DNA from: Dipteris shenzhenensis
Taxonomy: Eukaryota; Polypodiophyta; Polypodiopsida; Gleicheniales
NCBI GenBank assembly: GCA_047967505.1
Contig: CM106540.1
Strand: one strand, 5' to 3'
Length of the DNA stretch: 64,000 bases
Numbering within the stretch: the stretch's first letter is position 1; each line of letters begins with the position of its first letter. Shown here piece by piece: positions 57,717 to 64,000 of this stretch. Made by a program: the position numbers and the translations under genes. Under the pieces are notes generated by a model. It made no database searches. It was not told where the DNA came from and was given only the letters and a program-made list of their open reading frames with translations.

Positions 57717-59892
57717 CAGGTTCATCTTCCTATGTTGAATAGTGTAATCTTTTGGGATGATGATTTGCGGAATATAGTGGATAGGGAACAAAATAGAAAA
57801 ACTACTCTTACAGAATGGTTCAAATGCAATGAGTTACATACCAAAGCAAACGATCTACTTTATGGTGACTTTCCAGGTGGTTGGGTTGGAATAAGCTTGG
57901 CAAGAAATGGACTAAAAGAAAGACTGGAAACAACATTGGCCGAATGTACAATGTTTCTTCGTCTGCAGGCAAGCAATATTTCATGCATATGTTACTCAAC
58001 ATTTGCAAGGGTTGTAAGTCATTTGATGACCAACACACATTTTTCGGACAACTTTATCCTTCTTTCAAGGTAGCATGCATTGCTAGAGGACTATTGGAAA
58101 GTGATGAGAAGTGGTTTGTCTCTATGCAAGAGGCTACATTTGATCAAAATAGTGCGCAATTGAGATACCTATTCATTACAATCTTAGTCTTTTGTGAGCC
58201 TGCATCTCTTGGCCTTTTGTGGGAAAATTTCCCCTTGGCACTTTCGGATGATTTTTTCCATGCATTTGAATCAACTATAGATGATATGATTGATCGTCAG
58301 GCAATGGTAGTAGTAAAGGAGACCCTATTGCAATTGGAGCACAATCTTCTGTAGCATGGACGAAGGTTATCAGATTTTGATGGGTTGCCTATGGTGGACA
58401 GATCATCTTTCTCAGTCGTAAATGGTTTACTGCAAGAGGAGAGAATGTTCAATGTTGGGCAATAGGCACAAATAGCTCGAGATATGAAAATAACTTTAAA
58501 TAATTGTAGCGGGCTGCCATTAAACAAATTTTGGTGGCAATGTATGCAAACGTGGGTGGGGTGTTTTTTCTTGATGGCCCAGGAGGATCTAGAAAGACCT
58601 TTTTATATAATTGTTTGCTCTCTCGACTGCATGGTGAGGGACACATTGCTTTAGCATGCGCATCTTCTGGCATTGCAGCATTGCTATTGGCAAATGGCCG
58701 GACAGCACACTCACGCTTCAAGATACCATTGGATCTACATGCCACTAGCACATGCATATAAGGGTTAACAACCACCTTGCCGATGTTTTGAAGGTAGCCA
58801 AGATAATAATATGGGACGAGGCACTCGCTATGCATTTGAAGCATTGGACCGGACATTGCAAGATATCATGTCCAGTGACCAACTTTTTGGTGGAAAGGTG
58901 GTACTTTTGGGGGGAGATTTTAGACAGGTGTTGCCGGTGGTTCCAAATGCAGGCCGAGAGGAAATTGTCAATGTTGCATTGTGCCATTAAAAAATTTGGA
59001 GATATACAAAAGTCTTGTGGCTCACTCAAAATATGCGGGTCCTTCAAAATGGAGACAACTCATCGGAGCACAAATTCATACAGTGTGTTCTAGACATAGG
59101 CAATGGAACAAATACAGAAATGCAAGAAGATGAGGTTGTAATTCCAAAAAAAATGCATTTGGAGACAAAGTACATGGAAGGCTTGATTGATTGGGTTTAT
59201 AAAGTCCTTCCAAAAATTATAGACTATGCAACATATTTTTGAGAGCGGAGCTATCCTGGCACCTCGAAACATTGACATTGATGCACTCAATACCAGTGCA
59301 TTGAATGCGATGGCTAGGGATGGCAAAGAGTATTTGAGTGTAGATTCAATAAATGATTCAGGTATAGAATCATTTTTATATGCAACGGAGTACTTGAACA
59401 ATCTTGATCTTGGAGGTGGATATCCATCTCATAGGCTAGTTTTGAAAAGGAATGCCCCGATCATGTTGTTGCGTAATCTAAATCCTCGAAAGGGTTTGTG
59501 CAATGGGACTCTATTAATATGCAAAGAGTTTCACACAAAGGTGCTAGAGGCAGAGATTATTACTGGAACTAATATTGGGGATAGGGTCTTTATTCCAAGG
59601 ATAACATTTATTCCAAGTAATTTGCAGCTTCCCTTTGAGATGAGGACGAGGCAATTTCCCGTTCGTAGCATTTGGCATGACCATAAACAAAGCACAAGGT
59701 CAAACAATGTATGCTCTAGGATTATGCATGGCAACACCGGTGTTTAGTCATGGGCAATTGTATGTGGCTTTCTCACATGTACAATCATCAAATGCTGTCA
59801 AGGTATTTGTTCAACAGAATGTATATGAGACCAATGTCGAGGATTCATATAGGATTTGTACTACAAATGTCGTATACAAGGAAGTTCTATAG
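57717..59892 (+). pseudogene. Helitron helicase half (PIF1-like)
   Basis: The linker TEWFKCNE and, after a frameshift at about 57880, GRMYNVSSSAGKQYF and GQLYPSFKVACIARGLL lead to a helicase with Walker A FFLDGPGGSRKTFLY, where the expected Gly before Lys is Arg (one G-to-A change). Next come Walker B IIIWDEA, a GGDFRQVLPVVPN-like segment in another frame, LLRNLNPRKGLCNGT and the C-terminal INKAQGQTM and LYVAFSHVQSSNAVKVF motifs, ending at a stop at 59892. The helicase unwinds DNA during rolling-circle transposition. At least four frame changes make it inactive. Confidence 0.85.
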
Positions 59893-61320
59893 GTGCAACA
59901 ACACCATGATGTGAGTATCTTTGTCGCCTTTCTAAAGTGTCATTGAAACGTTTCAAGATCCCATTGAAACGTTCTTCATTGAAAAGTAAAAGCATATGTT
60001 TCATTGTTTTTGTATTACTTTCAATTTAACTCATGTATTGATGAAGATAAAAAAAAAAAAACCACAGACATGCTCTTGCATATGCAGCTAGATACGATGG
60101 AAAGGAGCTTCACATTCATCACTCAGTCCACTGCAGTAGTGCTACGTGCATGATTTCTTTAAAGTCGTGTTTGAGTATTGTTTATTCTTAAACAAACATC
60201 ATTATGTTTATTGACTTCCTTTACTATGACAGATCCCCCTCAATGGGGGTGCCATGCATCCACACAGCTGTTGGTTGACATTCTTGAGTTAGCTGTTGGT
60301 TGACATTCTTGAGTCGAACAGCTTCTACGGGTGGGTGGTCCCTAACATTTCTTTCCATTCTTACAAGAACATATATGAACTTTTTTTTTTTGCAACTATG
60401 AGTATGCAAAGACACTATTTTTTTGATTATAGATACCTCCCAATCGGCATATGGTTCATGATGCTCCGTAGTCGCTACGAATTGCTTGGCTTCTTTAAAC
60501 TGAAGAGTTACATAGTTCGTGGTTCATATGGACGTCTTAGGATCACCGTATCCTTTAGAGGATATAGAGTGCATTGGAGAATACTTGCCTTTGGTCAAGG
60601 TAGAAATGGCGACTACATGTACACTTTCTTTAGACACCGACTCACCAATCCACATGATGGTAAGCACTCTCATGGAGCATCACAAGTTTCATTTGTAAAC
60701 AAGTGTCTTGCCATTCAAATTTCTAAATTCTTACATTTAGCCTTTTCTACTTGCTTAGGTGTCAGTGGCATGCCGGGATACATGCATCATCGACATCTGC
60801 TGATTCCACCTGCACTTATTTGACTATTGGAGCTTTATGGTTTTTCGGATATGCATGCACTTTCAATTTTCATGTTTTGTTCGACGGTTTCAACAATGAA
60901 ACTTCTATTGTTGTCTTATTATATGTCCACATGGAGAGAGAGAGAGAGAGATCAGCTGCATTGGTATAAAAGTATTTTTCTAATTTCTGACAAGTTTATT
61001 AATTGTGTTCTTATACATATACGATGGAGAGGGAGACATGTGCATGCACATGCACACACATGCAAACACGCACACATACCCACATATGTATATAGAGAGA
61101 GATGGTGTGAAAGTGTGTTCTCTATAAAGGCACTATATTTAAAATTTAATAATCTTGCTTTTACATATATAAAGAGGCACAGAGAGAGACACTCCAATGG
61201 ATTTTTTGGTACTTCCTTCTAGACATACACATAAAGAACATGTAAATTGAGAGAGAGAGAGAGAGCATGAGTGAGAGGGTGGGAGGTTACCAGCCTGTCA
61301 TAGACGAGTCATGTTACTTG
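59893..61320. other. Helitron 3' flank; no gene seen
   Basis: Contains a 25-bp perfect tandem AGCTGTTGGTTGACATTCTT (60266-60290 and 60291-60315, differing at the last base) and scattered GA/CA microsatellites (60935-60950, 61050-61080, 61249-61265). An open frame at 60296-60823 has no recognisable domain. Confidence 0.5.
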
Positions 61321-61410
61321 TATAGATGAAAAACTACAACTAGATCTAAGCAAGAAGCCGTATTGATAAAGAATATGTTTTATTTGAGTTTTGTAATTTT
61401 AGCATATAAC
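61321..61410 (+). repeat. 90-bp direct repeat, right copy
   Basis: Partner of 54798-54887 with five substitutions, all transitions. Confidence 0.9.
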
Positions 61411-62909
61411 CACGTGTTGTTTTTTAGAAAACTAAATTAGCAGCAGAGATAGCTCGCAGGTAGCAATTTGAATTTGGCACGTGGAACACCGAGTCATAAA
61501 AATCGACAACAAAATCATGCAAATTATAACTCAACTCCATTTTTGGGAAAATTTCCAAAAAATATAATATTTTTTAAATTAAAATCATAGGGACAAAATT
61601 ATACACTTGATATCAAACATTCTTTTTAAGACTAGTTGTTTTATGAAAAAAATGCATAAAATATTACTTATATTTTTCTTGAGAACCCAAAAATGTATAG
61701 TATTATCAATTGAAAAAAGATTTCTCTTCTTTATTTTGAAAAACATGACAAATTATAAGTGAGAAGAAAATGTTTCATTCAATTTGGGAGAAGAAACTAT
61801 TTCAATTGGGAGAGTCGATAGAGATTTTCTTTAAAATACCAATTGTTTGCTGTAAAAGTGTCCTATGACCACTTGCAAAAGAACTTTCCTAGATTTGAAT
61901 ATACGACAATATATTTCTCACAAAATCTAGATTTACATCAATTTTTAGAAACAACAAACGTTTTTATCTTCGCGATTCATCGTTAGATCGAAATATAGTA
62001 AACCACTAGATTGTACTACTCACAATTGTCTAAAATTTGATTGTTTGGATAATTTATTTTCTTTCTACATCTAGTAAAAATTAGTGATTACATTCATTGT
62101 TATCACAAATTGGACAAAGGCTTGATATTGACAATGAATACACAGAGATGTGCCGAATAGCTACCAACTATTCCCAACAAGGTACATGATGTACAAGCCG
62201 CCTTGAAATATATCGAGCATGGAGGCAGAGTCTCGATAATCAAATGCAATTTTGTTGGCTTCACCGTGTATAAACCATCCACAATACCTACACAATTATA
62301 GCTCATCATGGATGGGCCATGTTGTCTAATCTGCTAAGGTCTCTTTGACAGAGCCATAGGATATTATGCTCTCCCTTGTGACCATCGCTTTCACCTTGCT
62401 TGCCTCATGAATACTCTAAAGGTGACAATTGCATGTGTGACGTGCAATGCTCCTATGGCACATGACTTGTATGACATGCTTGGCATCTAAGCAACCTACT
62501 CCCCTGATCCGAGGCTACATAGAATTTAAATGATCAGGAGAGAAACGTATTGTATACAACTTGACATATAATATAAAACCAATTTTGACATGTCTAATTG
62601 ATTTGCAAGAGTTGTTTTAAAATTTTGTTTTAATGGTGTATTAGATCAATATTTGTTTCATTTTCAATTCTCGACCTCCCCAGTCCATTGTACCAGATCA
62701 AATCTTCTAGCAGAGATCTTCCAGCTAGTAGTTCTTCACCTAATATCTGTCTAGATCGCTATCTAAGCTCCACTGTGGGAGTGCACGGGTGGATAGAGTC
62801 ATCATCTATACTACATCAGTATTGAAGGAAAATTTTGTTCATCTCCAGTTTGCTATGTACTCTCTATTCTTTGTTCGGTTTTTGTTCCATTGCGCTATGT
62901 AATTTAACA
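61411..62909. other. no gene seen
   Basis: AT-rich non-coding sequence. Only short chance frames occur, such as 62103-62309 on the minus strand. Confidence 0.5.
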
Positions 62910-63240
62910 AAGGAATGTGCCCTTCATTGGGTTCATTTCAATTTGCATTTTCCACAAGGCAATTTGGTTTTTGCACATATCAATTTGAATTTGGCATTTA
63001 ACACTTTGCATTAGGTTTATAGTACTTTGCATTTAGCACATAACCACACATTTGTGTGTGGGGAGAGTTGGCACACTTCCTCTCCAAAAATTATAAGACC
63101 AAGGAAGTTGCCCTTCCTTGGGTTCATATTGATTTGTACCTGGCACATAGCGATTTGCATATAGTACATTATAGCAATTTGAGTTTAGCACATAGCAATT
63201 GGCATTTGGTATATAGCACTTTGCAATTGTCAGATACTTC
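62910..63240 (+). repeat. nested tandem repeat
   Basis: A unit of about 190 bp starting AAGGAA.GTGCCCTTC.TTGGGTTCAT is at 62910 and again at 63101. Inside each, a short word of about 20 bp of the form TAGCACATAGCAATTTGCAT recurs several times with decay. Confidence 0.75.
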
Positions 63241-64000
63241 AACAGAATTCATCTACTTATGGAAAAGAAGAATTATATTGTTTTCTTCACATTAATAAAT
63301 GGGTTTTTCTTTGGAAAAGAAGATCTTGTCTCAATTAGAAATATTATGAAATTAAAATTCTTTGGCAACCCAACATGACTTACTCTTCCTTGATTGTATA
63401 ACTTTGTAACCATTGAACCAAATTCCATGGACGATTGAGGGCTACGTCCCTAGTGATGAGAATGCTCTTAGTATCTGCATAAAGAATTCACATGTAAACT
63501 AAAGCAAACTATTAGAACACCATCTAAAATCCAGAAGAAGTCATTTTCAAAAGTAGTCACAAGGAAATAGGATTAATTACAACTGCAAGGATTTCATCTA
63601 TCAATCTGTTGGGTTTTCCTACACACGCCCATTTCTGAGATGGGCTCGTGTCTAAATTGCATGTAGATGTTTTGAATTTTGTAAGTCTAATGAGGAACTA
63701 AACAATGTAAGATTCTTCATTTTACTTCGGGGTGCAGCATGTAAATCTATGTCAACATACTCATCTCATAACCAATTGTCCATGCTTTTGCTTTGACCTA
63801 CCAATTGTCCATGCTTTTTGTCTCACAATAGATCTTTGAAAATTGGGAGGGCCTAGATAAAGACATATTTAGAGAAAGAGAACATCTTTTTACATGAGGA
63901 TTTAAGATTCCATAATGGTAATAACAAGCTCAGGGTAGCTTTAATACCCCTTTCTTTCTCTTATGTTTTGACATAGGAGTTTGATAACTTATAAAACCAT
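63241..64000. other. no gene seen
   Basis: Non-coding sequence. The phrase CCAATTGTCCATGCTTTT is repeated at about 63772 and 63801. Nothing else is recognised before the window ends. Confidence 0.5.

Larger units (their letters stand above)
55043..59892 (+). mobile_element. decayed Helitron (rolling-circle transposon)
   Basis: Plus-strand remains of a RepHel protein occupy most of this span: Helitron-like N-terminal domain, HUH Rep nuclease and PIF1-like helicase, broken by stops, frameshifts and a MITE-like insertion. The 5' TC end and the 3' hairpin/CTRR end were not found, so the true limits are unknown. Confidence 0.85.

Noticed and set aside
60266-60315. CRISPR-like repeat
   Set aside because: Only two abutting 25-bp units with no spacer, in a eukaryotic genome; a simple tandem duplication.
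59893-61320. Helitron 3' terminus (hairpin plus CTRR)
   Set aside because: Several CTAG/CTAA words exist but none follows a convincing short hairpin, so no terminus is claimed.

Overview
The window is nuclear DNA of a land plant, read from plant-type spliced genes (short GT-AG introns), plant-lineage Copia, Ty3/gypsy, LINE and Helitron remains, and stop codons of the kind left by CG/CHG methylation. I cannot name the species. The low gene density, many microsatellites and decayed elements suggest a large repeat-rich genome, possibly a fern or another non-flowering plant (inference only).

Only two genes look intact. They are small CYSTM (cysteine-rich transmembrane module) genes: one on the minus strand (19644-20136) and one on the plus strand (29065-29507). 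They lie head to head about 9 kb apart. Both have three exons with identical intron phases, a nearly identical C-terminal cysteine module, and a CGCG element just upstream of a TATA box. A third host-derived piece is a 5'-truncated, frameshifted copy of the last three exons of a CDC6-like replication licensing gene (12676-13222).

Layout: 0.6-2.9 kb is an antisense Copia relic (LTR, leader, gag, start of RT) split by a small inverted-repeat element. 3.2-3.9 kb is a decayed gypsy gag. 4.6-5.45 kb is a higher-order CT-repeat array. 7.0-8.4 kb holds a CACTA-type DUF4216 scrap and an unrecognised spliced pseudogene. 10-11.3 kb is extremely AT-rich, followed by an orphan endonuclease/exonuclease/phosphatase fold. 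20.6-24.1 kb is a decayed antisense LINE. 24-34 kb is mostly simple and tandemly duplicated sequence around CYSTM gene 2.

From 34.3 to 54.5 kb lies a nest. An antisense chromodomain gypsy element (A) is split by a Copia element (35949-41519, 5-bp target duplication), by a DUF4216 fragment in its RT, and by a second, plus-strand gypsy element (B, 44691-53149, 1.9-kb LTRs) with an additional RNase H but no integrase catalytic core. From about 55.0 to 59.9 kb is a decayed Helitron (HUH Rep plus PIF1-like helicase), itself split by another copy of the small inverted-repeat element.

The most novel item is that small element family: three copies of 244-260 bp with roughly 50-bp terminal inverted repeats starting CTYGRGGGG and 8-bp target duplications. 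The second strongest signal is that all nine in-frame stops of the Copia polyprotein are explained by C-to-T change at CAG or CGA codons.
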